A stretch of DNA of 64,000 nucleotides, taken from positions 124,001-188,000 of the forward strand of contig JAPMXV010000075.1 in the NCBI GenBank assembly GCA_026936335.1, written 5' to 3'. The notes under the pieces are model-generated. The model had not been told where the DNA came from, searched no databases, and saw only the letters and a program-made list of their open reading frames with translations. The stretch's first letter is position 1. Each line of letters opens with the position of its first letter. This document shows, piece after piece, positions 21,095 to 31,671 of the stretch. A program made the translations under genes and the position numbers. Source of the stretch: Mantamonas sphyraenae (taxonomy: Eukaryota > CRuMs > Mantamonadidae).

Positions 21095-24000
21095 ATGACC
21101 GTCTCTCGCGAACGGGCGATCGCAAAGTCCCCTCGTTGGATGCAGTTGGGCTTGCGAGCGGACGTCCGGCTGCACGCGTTGTTTTACAACCACGCACTGC
21201 GTGTGTTTGAAGCCCCGATGCTGGTCATGGTGATGTCGGTGGTCCTCGTGGCTGCCATCGCCTTGCCTGCACCGCCCATTGTCATGGACGACCGCGTGAG
21301 CCAGGTGCACACGCTGCGGGAAACCGGTTACATTCAGGACCAGCAGTCGTTTGGCTCCCGCGAGGTTTTCGACGTCATCATGACCTCCCGCACGAATGCA
21401 CCCATCTTTGTCGACGGTCACCCGGAAGCAGACACGGGCCATGACAACATTTTGAGCGCAGCCACGTTCACTGCTTTCCGCAAGCTGCGGGACGAAATAG
21501 AAGCCGCGTCCGCGACTGCTCCGAACGGCACGGTGATCGTCACATTCCGAGACGCCTGCTTGCCAGCACACCCTGCGTACGACATGGACGTCAATTCGTT
21601 CTCTGGCATGCACAAACTCACCTCAGACTCTCCGTGCTCGGTTCTTTCGCCCGGGTGGTCCATGGAAGCACTCCAGAACGAAACGGTGTCGAACGGCACC
21701 TACTACCTGGCAGGCATTCCCACGAACCAGGTGCTCGGTGGGGTCAAGCGCACAAACGGCACCATCAGCTCCATCCGCTCCCTGCGCGTCATCTGGGAGC
21801 TCGAGTCGGTGGGTTCGCACACGGAGCGAGATTCCTTCCAGAGAAAATGTGTACCCCTGCACTTCTTTGCGCTCACACGGCACTCCCTGCAGGTTACGGA
21901 CTTTGATGTGGATACACGTCGCGCTGCACTGCAGCAACTGCGGCTTGTGCTTCACGACAAGATTCAAAAGGCCCAGCTGGGTGATTACGTGGCGTTTTCT
22001 GGCTTTGAGGTGGGTTTGTTTTTTGCTGCCGATTTGTTCTCACCGTGTGCCCTCTGACTCTCTCCGTGTTTCCTGCGTCCGTTCAGACTCCCCTTGTGAT
22101 TCCGTGGGAAGGACCCGCTCTGTGGACGCTGGTGGCACTCGTGGCACTGATGCTGATCGCAGGATTCTCCACAAACGGACACAACGAGGTGATTCCGCTT
22201 CTGTGCGGCCTGGCGTCGGTCATCATGTCGATCATCGCCGTGACGTGCGTGATGGCGTGGCTGCAGGTGACTTTCCACTCGTTCATGGCCGTGTCGCTGA
22301 TGATCACGGTGGTGATTGGCGTCGACGACGTTTTCCTCATCACATTCACCTTGAAACGACGCCAACGCGACAACGACATCAAGCGCGAGTACGCACAGTC
22401 GCTGGGCGAGTCTGCAACGGCCATTTTCATGACCACGTTGACCGACGTGATTGTGTTTAGCTGCGGAATGATCGGAGCGTCGCCGGCGGCAGTCAAGTTT
22501 TGCAGCACGACATGCCTGTGCCTGATGATGGACTTTGCGCTGCAAATGACCTTTTTCATGGCTGCGATGGCACTTCATGCGCGATACATGGGCGGCTGCC
22601 GCAGGTGCTCGGTGTTGGACAAACACGCGGCGACAGAGACGGAGTACACATACAACGAGGCCGAGATGGACGACTACGACGCCACCGTCACCGACACCTT
22701 CATGGATCAGCCAGAGATGTCTGCCATGTACGAGCCGTCGTCCCGTCGTGGATCCAGCATGCCTGGAAGCGGCGCACAGACCGCAGGAAGTGCGACACCT
22801 GTGCGACGTGGAGACGACATTGAGATTCACGCGCTGCCGATGCACAAGTCATCGACTATCGGCGACGTCGCGTCGACAGTGCCAGTTTCACCACGCACAC
22901 AAACGACAGCAGCAGGTAATCAGGGCCTCAGCCTGCTGGGTATCGTGATGCGAGACTACTACGTGCCGCTGTTGGGCAAGCGCTGGTGCCAAGTGATCTG
23001 CGGCATCATTCTGGCGGGTCTCATAGGCATCTCTGTGGCTGGGTTTATTGGAGCCGACTTTTCGTATGTTGGATTCGACGAGGCGCACCTGCACACATCG
23101 ACGGACGCGCTGTTCATCGACATTCGGCTGCAGGACTTTCCAGAGGCGTTTACGGATCTGCACGTGGTGCTTCCGCGGAAAACCAATTACCACTCACCGA
23201 AAGTACAGAGTGCGGTGCTGGACATGTGCAGGCGCCTGGAGGGCATCCATGGAAAGTGGAGGGCGCCCGGGTTTCCGATCCGGTGCTGGCTGCGCGAGTT
23301 TGCGGCGTACAACAACGGGACATTGCCTTTGGGCCGCAAAGCATTCTACAACGCACTGCGACAGTTTACAGCAAGCGGTCCGGTGGGTGCGCAGGCACGC
23401 AGGGACCTGCTGTGGGACAAGGACGTGGTCGAGCAGTCGCGGCTGATGGTGCGTGTCAACAGGCCGTTGTTTGTGGACGAGGCTGTGGAAGTGAACAGCA
23501 CGATCAACACGGCGTTGCGTGGGGTAAACATGGCGTACGCTGTGGGGCTCAACACAATCGCCGACGCAGACAACCTGCCTGTGATCCTGGAGTCGCTGGT
23601 GACGGCGACGGGAACCGCAGTCGTACTCGTGGGCATCATCTGCGCCATCCTGCTCATCAACCCGTGGTCAAGCGTTGTGCTGATGGTTGTGATTGTGGCC
23701 ACGGTGGGCTGCGTGATTGCGGCACTGACATGGGGAGATGTCCATTTGTCCGTGCAGCTGCTGGTGGTCGGTGTGGCTGTCGTGGGCATGGGTGTGGACC
23801 TGACCGCACACATGATGCTGGCGTTCAACACACAGAGCGGGCCCAACCCGATCATCCGGCTGCGGCGCTCGCTTGTGGGCATCGGACCAGGAGTCTGGTA
23901 CTCGGGGCTGACGAACCTGGCGCTGCTCCCGTTTGTGTATGAGGGCTCTGTGTACCTTGTCTTTTCTGCTGTAATGCTGGTGGTGTCGAGCAGCTTTGGC

Positions 24001-24183
24001 ATGGTGTTTGCGTGGCTTGTGGTGCCCATGCTGGTCCAGGTGCTTCCGTTTCCTCCAGCGATTCGCGACGCGTCGATCATGCACGAGCTGAGTGATTTGA
24101 AGAATCACCCGTTTGACGCGTCTTCTCGATGGAAGCAGTCGTTTGCAGAGTACGAGGATGGGGAGAAGCCGAGGGACGGATGA
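21095..24183 (+). CDS. Patched/Dispatched-like RND transmembrane protein
   Basis: Two exons, 21095-22009 and 22087-24183, joined in phase 0 (GTGGGT donor, CTGACT branch-like site, CGTTCAG acceptor); 1,003 residues. It has the two-fold RND layout: TM1 (about 41-60), a large extracellular domain with several N-glycosylation sequons, five TMs, a cytosolic Ser/Thr-rich linker, TM7, a second extracellular domain, and five TMs. The proton-relay-type motif is present twice: IGVDD in TM4 (residues about 382-386) and GMGVD in TM10 (about 873-876). The sterol-sensing region lies around the first copy. Family members move sterols or lipidated proteins; the substrate here is unknown. It begins 100 bases after the GPCR stop. 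Confidence 0.9.
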
Positions 24184-24376
24184 GGGGTGGTGCAATGGAA
24201 TGTCAAGTGTTCAACGATACAGTACATATAGGATTACCTTCAGCAGCTCGTGCGGGACGTGCACATATGCGGTGGGAGGATGTGGGTGCCTGGACGCGCT
24301 GTGAGTCGCATCAAACAAGTCCGAGTCTTCTGCGTCGGCAGGACCACACGATTGGAAGGGGTGGTGAGGGGTGGAC

Positions 24377-25898
24377 ATGTTGAGCCATCGTGGCACGTTT
24401 GTCCTCACTGTGGTGATGATGGGTGCAGCCTTGACCTGTGCAGCGACAACGACAAGCTGCGGCAGGTTGGCTGTGCCGCTTGACGCGACCGAGTTTCGAC
24501 GTCCAGCTGCGTCGCCGCTTGAGCTGCCCGAATGGAAGCCCGGTTCAGCTCCAGCCACAGTTTTGTGCAACGTGTCTGCCGCAATGCCCGTTGATCTTGC
24601 ACCGCCAGCAACAGTGGGAAGTGCGCCGGTGCAGAAGGAGTGTCGGTGGAGCGTGGTCGGTGCGTTGTACGCTCTTTGCAACTCATCCTTGCCCTCTTCA
24701 CCGCTGCAGACCCAGGTGATACACATTCCGCATGCCGCTGTGCACGCACAGGTTGTGTGGGACACGGAGCAGCGATACTCGTTCGCGTCGCGGGGGACGA
24801 CGGGGCGAGGTGCGTTCAACGACACAAACCTGTAGGTGTGGGCGTATCCATTGGTTTTACTTGTGCACACGTGTCCTGTGCCATGAAACGGCGTCCGTTG
24901 ATGCTTCCGTAGCCGTGTCCTGCCTTGTGCACAGGACGCTGACCCCGTTGCACAGCGCGCAGACCATAGTGAACCCAACCAACTCGTTTCACCACTACAG
25001 CAATGTTCAGGGCCAACACGAGGTGCTTGTGGTGCCGCTGATGCAAGTGCCCCTGCACTTTTGGCACTATCTGGCCGAGTTTTGCACGCTTTTGGTGCCT
25101 GTGCTGGAAGCACTGCAGGCCCATCCGACGTGGAAGCTGCTTGTTCCGCAACACGTCGAAGCGTATCTTCCTGTGCAGGAGCTGGGTGTGCGAGACGAGC
25201 AAGTGGTCAAACACGACTGGCAGACCACCATGCACGCACGTCACATGCTCGTGGTCACGCAGAGACCCGTGCATCTGGTGGATCTGCCGGATGGCCAGCT
25301 GTTGAAGGCGCTGCGGCAAAGATGGTGGCAAGTCACGGGTAAGGAACGTTTTGCGGCACGGGAAAAAGAGATCCCGCGCCGGATTCTGATTGTGCAACAC
25401 TCGTGCATGCCCGATGGAGCACGTAATCTTCGCAATGCTGAGGCGCTTGTGGTGGCGTTGGAAGGAAAGCTGAGGAGCACACCTCTCGATGGAATGTTTA
25501 CGGTGGAGGTCGACTGCGTTGGCGAACGTCCGCGCGTGGAGCAACAAGAGGCTTTCCATGACGCAGCCATGGTCATCATGGCTGCAGGCTCTGCCACTGG
25601 GAATCTACTGTACAGCCGACCTCACACGCCCGTGATTGTCATCCACGCAGGTGACATCGGCTACTTGGGGTTCTACAACCTCGCCGCAGCGTGGGAAGTG
25701 GACTACATCATGGCAAAGGCGGGAGATTGGGGTTCGTTTGATGGTGTGTGGGAGCTGCCTGTCGATGTGGTGGAGGCCTTGGCAGCGAGAGGGGTCGACG
25801 AGCTGGCCAAGCGGTGGGGGGTGGTGGAGGATGCTTCATCTGCGATGAATCCCGTGGATAGCAAAGCAGCGCACACTGTTGGGTCAAGACCGGCATGA
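24377..25898 (+). CDS. GT61-like (DUF563) secreted-pathway glycosyltransferase
   Basis: Two exons, 24377-24831 and 24935-25898. The intron splits a Leu codon (CT/G) in NDTNLTLTPLHSAQT; 472 residues. A hydrophobic N-terminus (MLSHRG then FVLTVVMMGAALTCA) acts as a signal peptide or anchor. The catalytic-type half begins with HYSNVQGQHE and ends with the family hallmark of a Gly-rich turn followed by NLLYSRPHTPVIVIHAGD, which matches the 'N.lf..p.t.vIEi' block of GT61/EOGT-like enzymes. The predicted role is sugar transfer to glycoproteins or polysaccharides in the ER/Golgi. Donor and acceptor cannot be told from sequence. It lies 193 bases after the RND gene, same strand. Confidence 0.78.
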
Positions 25899-26278
25899 AG
25901 GTGAACGAGAGAGGCTTCTTGGGACAATGTCCCGTTCCAACTCTGTCCGTGAATGAATCCTTTTCCCAGATCCGTCACCACGAGGCATCCCACCGGTGGT
26001 GAAGGGGAAATAATCCGCGTCCACAATGAGTTTTCAAGGACCTCTGGGATAGTGTGCAGGGTGCATCAGCTCGCTGACAAATCAGCGCGACTCAGCGCGG
26101 CTCGGGAGCGCTGCGCTGAATCTTTTTTCCCTTGCCAGCGATCGACCCACGGGCGGCTGCAACGTGACGCAGAACACTGCTGTAGGAAACTCACACAACA
26201 CAAGATCCTTCTCTCGTGTGCCATCGGAATGAAGATCTTGCCTTGCGCGCGACGGGCAATCGAAACGAGGTTTTTCCG
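25899..26278. other. Intergenic region with small hairpins
   Basis: 380 bases without a convincing gene. A perfect 5-bp hairpin (GCTGA-CAAA-TCAGC, 26073-26086) overlaps an imperfect inverted repeat (26082-26119) whose left arm carries TCAGCGC twice and whose right arm is GCGCTGCGCTGA. The in-frame GTG upstream of the next gene is not a plausible start, because the ATG at 26279 precedes a signal peptide. Confidence 0.5.
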
Positions 26279-29200
26279 ATGCGAGCCCTCCTTGTCGCCT
26301 TTCTTTCTTTCCTGGTGCTCCTTTCCCTGGCATCTCTGGGTGCTGGCCAGAGAGATGCAACTCTGTGCTTCATGCAAGCTCTCGGCGTGGCCCCTGCCGA
26401 TCCCCTCACCTGTCATTGCACCTGGCGAGGGGTGACGTGCGACGAGTGGAATGCTACGCAAACTTCCTGCCCGTCAACCACCTCTGTACACTCCATCAAG
26501 CTGGACTCTATCGCTCCAACACCTCCGTACACTCCCAAAATCGACGGGGATTGCCTTCAGAACCTGACTTCCCTGAAAACCCTCGAGCTGCGCAACATGA
26601 GCATCCATGGCGGCCTCTCGAAAATACCCACGTTCTTGAGAACGCTCTCCATGCCATTCAACGCCATCCAGAACATTTCCGCGTGGTACAAAGTTTTTTT
26701 TTATGAAAGTAACTACGTTGATCTTGGGAGCATCGAAACTTTAGACCTGAGCCACAACATCCTTGAGCTGGAATTTGGCGGGGATGCGGAGAAGATCCTC
26801 TTTGAAAAGCTTGTCAATCTCAAAGAGATTAACTTGTCTCACAACCGCCTGAAGGGGTCTCTTCGTCGCTTTGGATTGCCTTATTTCGAGGAAGAAATGC
26901 TCTCATATCTGAGGGTTGTGGACTTTTCGAGCAATCAGCTGGTTGGTCCGCTGCCGCCCCTGCGCTCGTTCGGCAAAGTCCGCGTTCTAAACGTCTCTCA
27001 CAACCAAATCGACGAGCCGATTACGCGCGACCATCTCTCCTCCACCCTTCGTACCCTGGACGCCTCCCACAACGCCATTCCCGGCGCGCTTCCGCAAGAC
27101 CCGTCCCTGTGGGCATCTATGCACATCGTGGACCTGAGCAACAACAAGCTGATTGGAAGCATACCCTCGCTCCTCCCAGCTTCGTCTCTGCAGTCACTCA
27201 AGTTGGCCAGCAACACACTGTCGGGCGCGCTGCCGCCGTCGCTTTGGCAGCAGCCACAACTGCTCGTCCTCGACCTCACTGACAACCTCATCTCTGGACG
27301 TATCGATGGCCATTCGTCGTCGCCAACGTGGAATAGCACTGCTCTGCAGTGGCTGTCTCTGGCACGCAATCAACTGAACGACACGCTGCCGCCGCAGCTC
27401 GGGAGTCTCACAAATCTCACCTATCTGGGCCTCTCTGAAAACCAGATAGAGGGCAAAATCATACCCGAGGTTGTTCAACTGATGCACATGCACCGTCTCA
27501 GCCACCTGGACGCCTTTGCCAACCTCTTGTCGGGCACGGTACCCAGGGCACTCTTTGCCGTCGCCCCCAGCGCAGATCCCCGGGCCAAGCGTATCATCAA
27601 CCTCTCTCGCAATGAGCTTTTGGACACCCAGATTCTGGAAACACTCCTGCATGGCGACGCTCTCAACGTGGAGTTGCATTTCAGCGGAAACAACAACGAG
27701 ACGACCCAGATTCCAGACACGCCCAAGTGGAGCCGCTTCGCCTGCTTGAATCTCCACCTGACTGCCATGTCGCTTGATGGACCGGTGCCGTCGTCGTTTG
27801 TGCGTGCAAACCTGAGCTACCTGAATCTCGCCTTCAACAAGCTTTCGGGTGACTTTCCCGCGGCGCAGCTGAAGGGACAGAACCCCGCCTGCCAACTAAA
27901 GGTGCTCTCATTGGGCAACCAGCAGGGCATCCGGGACCATCTCCGTCTGCCGCTCGGCGAGGCCTTGCATGCGTTGGCTCGTGTCGCACACCTGCGTGAG
28001 GTGTACTTGGACCACATGAATCTCACGTACGATGCTCCCTGCAGCAATAACAGCGCTGCAAGGTTCCTGCAAGAGCTGGAAGTGTTGTCACTTGCATATT
28101 CGACTGTGAACGACAATTGCCCATTCGACGTCGAACTGTTTGGTTTGCCGCGCATCCGCTCCATCGACCTGCAAGGAACCCTCTTTAGACTGCACATCAA
28201 CGAAAGCATAGCGTTTAGTCCTAGCCTGCGTGTCATCAACGTCGGCGGGAAACGAATGTCCGCAGTGATTCCGTGGCACAAGCTTCCGCCCCAGTTGGAA
28301 TATCTGGCCATTGAGGGCCCCGAAGACATCGCTGTGGACGCAAGCATCTCTGCGGAAGCGTCTCGCAACGTGACGTTGCGCTCGTTGCACACTGTGCTGC
28401 TTCCACGCACCCGATTTGGCCACACCTTGAGAAACTTGTGCCCGGTTCTCCCCGCGATCCAGCGGTTCAGCATTCAAGACTCGGTCGAGGTGGATTTCCT
28501 GCCAGATTGTCTGGTCAGCTGGCGCGGCCTCGTTCAGTTCATCGTACGCAACTGCGGCCTTGGGGGCGACGATCTCCCCGACTTTTCAACGATGTCCAAC
28601 TTGACTGAGTTGGACCTGAGCAACAACAGGATCAGTTCGTCCACGTGGACAGTTCAGCGATCGCTGGTGCGGTGGTATGGGCCGACCCCTGTTTCGCCGC
28701 CTCTCAAGGTGCTGAACCTGCAGAACAATCTCATCCGCGGAGCCGCTGCCAACCTGCTCGTGGCGCGGAACTGGGGTGACCTCGACCTGTCTTTCAATAG
28801 TCTCAATGGGGAAATCCAACCTTCCGCAGACCTGCGCATGTCGTCCTTTACCACGATCCGACTCGAGAACAACGAAAACGTGACAGGAGCGCTTTCCGAG
28901 GAGCTGCTCACCATCCCATCGTTATCGTACGTCAACGTGGCCAACACGAGCGCCACGCTGTCGGACTTTACTCAGTGCACGGTGGAGGCGTGGGAACCCA
29001 TTGTAACGCATGGCGAGCAAAAGCTGCGTTGCAAGGATCTCACCCTGTCCTGCAACCGCCGTGTGCAGATTCGAGGCTCCTGGCCAAACGCAAAGTTTTG
29101 CGAGTGCCTGGAAACCACAGGGTTTGGGAGCAATTTGACAACGTGCTTGGATTGTCCCACGTGGCATCCGGCCAGCCGGTGTTCCGGCGGCATGATCACC

Positions 29201-30739
29201 AGCAGCCGATACGACGACAGCACCGAGCGCATCCGAGTGTGTCCCGTGCCCTTTGCGTGTGAGTCTGTGTCACAGGTGGACGTTGTGGGCAACAACAGCG
29301 ATCCCCACTGCGCTCTGGAGTACACGGGCCGTTTGTGCTCCGAATGCCGGCTGAGTGTGCCTCACCACGGCAAACAAGTGCAGGTGTACCGCCACGGCAA
29401 GAAGTGCGAGCCGTGCCAAGATTCCGACGTGTGGCAACCCATCACCCTGCTGTGCGTGGCATTTGTCGCCCTGCTTGCGTTTACGTTTCACTCGCGCTTC
29501 CACCACTACGACAGCCAGAAGGGCACCAAAAAGATCCTCATCTTCTGGCTTCAAATTATGGCTGTACTCGACTCGTCCATTTTCTCCGTGGATGTCCAGT
29601 ATGAGGCCCTGCGCTCCCAGGCACATGGCGCAGGGGAAGCATTTGTGGAAGACTCGTTTAAGACCGACTCCATCAGGCGAGAGCTGTCGCAGTTGGTCAA
29701 ACTATCTTTCAGCAGTGTGCTGTGTGCGTTTGATCATCCGGAAACGCATGGGGTGCCGTGGAAGGAGCCGTGGATGTTTGAGTTTTGGCTGCGTTTGGGT
29801 CTGCCGCTGGGGATCATCACTCTGCTGTGCGTGGCCATCTTCAGCTTGGCGCATGTGGGCGGACAGCACCTTTTTGGCACGCGCAGGCACCTGCGGCGGA
29901 TGACCATGGGCATTGCCGTCTACTTTCTTGTGCAATTTGGGTACGCGGGCATGACGCTGGTCTCCCTCCAGGTGATGAACTGCACGAACCCAGATGGCTA
30001 CATGAACGCCCTACCGTTTGTAAAGTGCGATCTCGAGCCCGTCAAGGTGCTTGTCGGTGTCGCGTGGGTTGCCTTTCTGCTTGTGGGGCTTGGGCTGCCG
30101 GCCCTCGTGTTCTGGCGTGTGCGACGCATCCGCTGGCAAGAGGCGTCGCGTCCGGCCGATGAGCAGTTTGTCAAGGAGAATCTGATGGCGTGGGGCCATC
30201 TGTACTGCAGCTACCGCGACGAGGCGTGGTGGTACGAATCGGTTTTGATGCTGCGCCGACTGGTGGTGACCATGATTGTCTCGTTGACCCCGTACGACAA
30301 CCTGCCGCTGCTGTTTTCTCTGCTGATGTTGAGCATGCTTGCGTTTATTTCCATCCACGCGCATGTGCAGCCGTTCAAGCGGCGCCAGGACAACCTGCTC
30401 GAAGACGTTTCCCTCAACCTGCTGCTCGTCCTCACCGTGATTGGCACGCTTGTCACAGTGCTGCCGTACAGAGACTTTGGCGACGCTCTGTTGGCCCTGT
30501 TTGGCGTCGAGACCATCGGCTCCCTGCTCTTTGTGATCGTCGCCGCGATGAAGCTGCTGCGTGAAATTTCCCACTCGGTGGACTTTCGCGCGATGATGGC
30601 TTGGGCCAAAGGGATGTTGAGCAGGGGCGAGAGACAGCAGTCGTCACGCAAGTCGAAGAGCGGACGATCTCGTCTGGTGCCGCAGGGCCGGCGGAGGGGC
30701 GGCAAGGACAGGGAGATTCCGCTGCTGGAGGATTTTTGA
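26279..30739 (+). CDS. LRR receptor with Cys-rich stalk and polytopic TRP-like C-terminus
   Basis: Single exon, 1,486 residues. The start at 26279 gives a signal peptide (MRALLVAFLSFLVLL). An LRRNT_2-like cap follows (CHCTWRGVTCDEW, the plant-receptor style), then some twenty irregular LRRs with LDLS.N.L.G..P repeats and many N-glycosylation sequons to about residue 900. A Cys-rich stalk (CLECLETTGF to CSECRLSVPHH) precedes about seven or eight TM helices from residue about 1055. The TM region includes FRDEAWWYE-type and LMLRRLVVTMIVSL segments matching the C-terminus of the giant protein at 35104. It ends in a basic tail. The layout suggests a surface sensor. There is no kinase domain, and channel function is only a guess from the TM arrangement. 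Confidence 0.88.
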   Translation: MRALLVAFLSFLVLLSLASLGAGQRDATLCFMQALGVAPADPLTCHCTWRGVTCDEWNATQTSCPSTTSVHSIKLDSIAPTPPYTPKIDGDCLQNLTSLKTLELRNMSIHGGLSKIPTFLRTLSMPFNAIQNISAWYKVFFYESNYVDLGSIETLDLSHNILELEFGGDAEKILFEKLVNLKEINLSHNRLKGSLRRFGLPYFEEEMLSYLRVVDFSSNQLVGPLPPLRSFGKVRVLNVSHNQIDEPITRDHLSSTLRTLDASHNAIPGALPQDPSLWASMHIVDLSNNKLIGSIPSLLPASSLQSLKLASNTLSGALPPSLWQQPQLLVLDLTDNLISGRIDGHSSSPTWNSTALQWLSLARNQLNDTLPPQLGSLTNLTYLGLSENQIEGKIIPEVVQLMHMHRLSHLDAFANLLSGTVPRALFAVAPSADPRAKRIINLSRNELLDTQILETLLHGDALNVELHFSGNNNETTQIPDTPKWSRFACLNLHLTAMSLDGPVPSSFVRANLSYLNLAFNKLSGDFPAAQLKGQNPACQLKVLSLGNQQGIRDHLRLPLGEALHALARVAHLREVYLDHMNLTYDAPCSNNSAARFLQELEVLSLAYSTVNDNCPFDVELFGLPRIRSIDLQGTLFRLHINESIAFSPSLRVINVGGKRMSAVIPWHKLPPQLEYLAIEGPEDIAVDASISAEASRNVTLRSLHTVLLPRTRFGHTLRNLCPVLPAIQRFSIQDSVEVDFLPDCLVSWRGLVQFIVRNCGLGGDDLPDFSTMSNLTELDLSNNRISSSTWTVQRSLVRWYGPTPVSPPLKVLNLQNNLIRGAAANLLVARNWGDLDLSFNSLNGEIQPSADLRMSSFTTIRLENNENVTGALSEELLTIPSLSYVNVANTSATLSDFTQCTVEAWEPIVTHGEQKLRCKDLTLSCNRRVQIRGSWPNAKFCECLETTGFGSNLTTCLDCPTWHPASRCSGGMITSSRYDDSTERIRVCPVPFACESVSQVDVVGNNSDPHCALEYTGRLCSECRLSVPHHGKQVQVYRHGKKCEPCQDSDVWQPITLLCVAFVALLAFTFHSRFHHYDSQKGTKKILIFWLQIMAVLDSSIFSVDVQYEALRSQAHGAGEAFVEDSFKTDSIRRELSQLVKLSFSSVLCAFDHPETHGVPWKEPWMFEFWLRLGLPLGIITLLCVAIFSLAHVGGQHLFGTRRHLRRMTMGIAVYFLVQFGYAGMTLVSLQVMNCTNPDGYMNALPFVKCDLEPVKVLVGVAWVAFLLVGLGLPALVFWRVRRIRWQEASRPADEQFVKENLMAWGHLYCSYRDEAWWYESVLMLRRLVVTMIVSLTPYDNLPLLFSLLMLSMLAFISIHAHVQPFKRRQDNLLEDVSLNLLLVLTVIGTLVTVLPYRDFGDALLALFGVETIGSLLFVIVAAMKLLREISHSVDFRAMMAWAKGMLSRGERQQSSRKSKSGRSRLVPQGRRRGGKDREIPLLEDF

Positions 30740-30751
30740 GCAGAGCAGGTC

Positions 30752-30831
30752 TTTGCGACCGACCGTGAACACAGCTGTGCTTTGCTGAAAAGCAATAAAA
30801 ATCCATCCTTTCGATGGTAGTCGGTCGCAAA
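30752..30831 (+). other. Nested inverted repeat / structured 3'-UTR element
   Basis: Perfect 12-base arms TTTGCGACCGAC (30752-30763) and GTCGGTCGCAAA (30820-30831) enclose a palindrome CACAGCTGTG (30770-30779) and two 5-bp hairpins (GCTTT/AAAGC at 30779-30793; CCATC/GATGG at 30803-30817). The AATAAA lies between the two hairpins. As RNA this folds as a closed multi-branch element 12 bases past the LRR receptor stop codon. Confidence 0.7.
30794..30799 (+). promoter_or_regulatory. Polyadenylation signal AATAAA
   Basis: Canonical hexamer 55 bases after the stop codon of the LRR receptor gene, in the single-stranded junction of the predicted nested hairpin. Position and sequence fit a 3'-end processing signal for that gene. 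Confidence 0.6.
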
Positions 30832-30900
30832 TCCCTGCCGTCAGCCGCCCGTCGCCCCGCCCACCTTTATTCCGTGTGTGTTGTGCGGAGCAGAGCGGCG

Positions 30901-31030
30901 GCGAACGTCCGAACGGAGGAATGGGAGGGCCACGGGGAGTGAGGATGGGTTGAGAGGGATTGAGAGGGGGTGGGGAGGGTGGGAATGAAGGTGGTTTGTT
31001 GGAGAGGGTGTTGGATGGGGGGGTGGACGG
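30901..31030. repeat. Direct repeat copy 1 (GA-rich)
   Basis: Begins GCGAACGTCCGAACGGAGG and continues through TTGAGAGG and GGTGGTTTGTTGGAGAGG motifs. It matches 31352-31488 at high identity. Confidence 0.85.
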
Positions 31031-31087
31031 GGTGGAAGGGGTGAAAGTGGTTTCCCAAATTGTGAGTGTCAAGCTTGACCGCAGAAG

Positions 31088-31211
31088 AGACACTGCAGCG
31101 TTGTTTCGGTGTGGCCATTGGCTCTCTGCTGTTTGTGATCGTCGTCGCGATGAAGCAGCTGCGCGATGTGTCTCAGCTCGCCAGATCTTCGGGCTACGAC
31201 ACGCGATGATT
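31088..31211 (+). pseudogene. Decayed duplicate of the 3' end of the LRR receptor gene
   Basis: In one frame this reads GVAIGSLLFVIVVAMKQLRD, matching GVETIGSLLFVIVAAMKLLRE near the C-terminus of the intact gene (30505-30567). A one-base frameshift separates it from the preceding DTAALF (matching DALLALF). A stop follows at 31209-31211 after about 20 diverged residues. Nothing of the rest of the gene is present. It lies between the two GA-rich direct repeats, as a tandem duplication followed by deletion would leave it. Confidence 0.75.
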
Positions 31212-31351
31212 TCTTGGGGGGCAGGGGAAGCTGAAAGTTGGCCGGAGCCGGGAAGGAAGGGACAGCTATCACGCATGGAGAGGAACGTACGATGTTGTCT
31301 GGGGTCGCATGGCCGGCGTAGGGGCGGAGAGGACGGGTGGGGTGAAGGGTG

Positions 31352-31488
31352 GCGAACGCCCGAACGGAGGAATGGGAGGGCCAGAGAGAATGAGGATGGG
31401 TTGAGAGGGGTTGAGAGGGGGTGGGGAGGGTGGGAAAGAAGGTGGTTTGTTGGAGAGGGTGTTGGATGGGGTGGTGGACAACGGGGAG
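31352..31488. repeat. Direct repeat copy 2 (GA-rich)
   Basis: Second copy of 30901-31030, starting GCGAACGCCCGAACGGAGG. Together with the pseudogene fragment, the two copies account for most of the 932-base spacer 30740-31671. The remaining 180 bases up to the channel gene show nothing recognisable. Confidence 0.85.
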
Positions 31489-31671
31489 AAGCTGGTACTT
31501 TGAGCATCGCTTTCCCGCACGGCGATTCAGGTCACAGAATGATCTTGCCGGTCTTCCATACGCTGTGTGTAGAGAAACGCCCTAGGGAAGGGTTTTGAGG
31601 TCGCCAGAGCATGCGATGCAGCGATGTAAAGGTGCCACACGCGCCCACTCCACCAACACCAGCAACCACTC

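Noticed and set aside
30644-31507. Pro-rich minus-strand frame of 287 codons behind the LRR receptor
   Set aside because: It is composed of the antisense of two GA-rich direct repeats and crosses the 3' end of the receptor gene.
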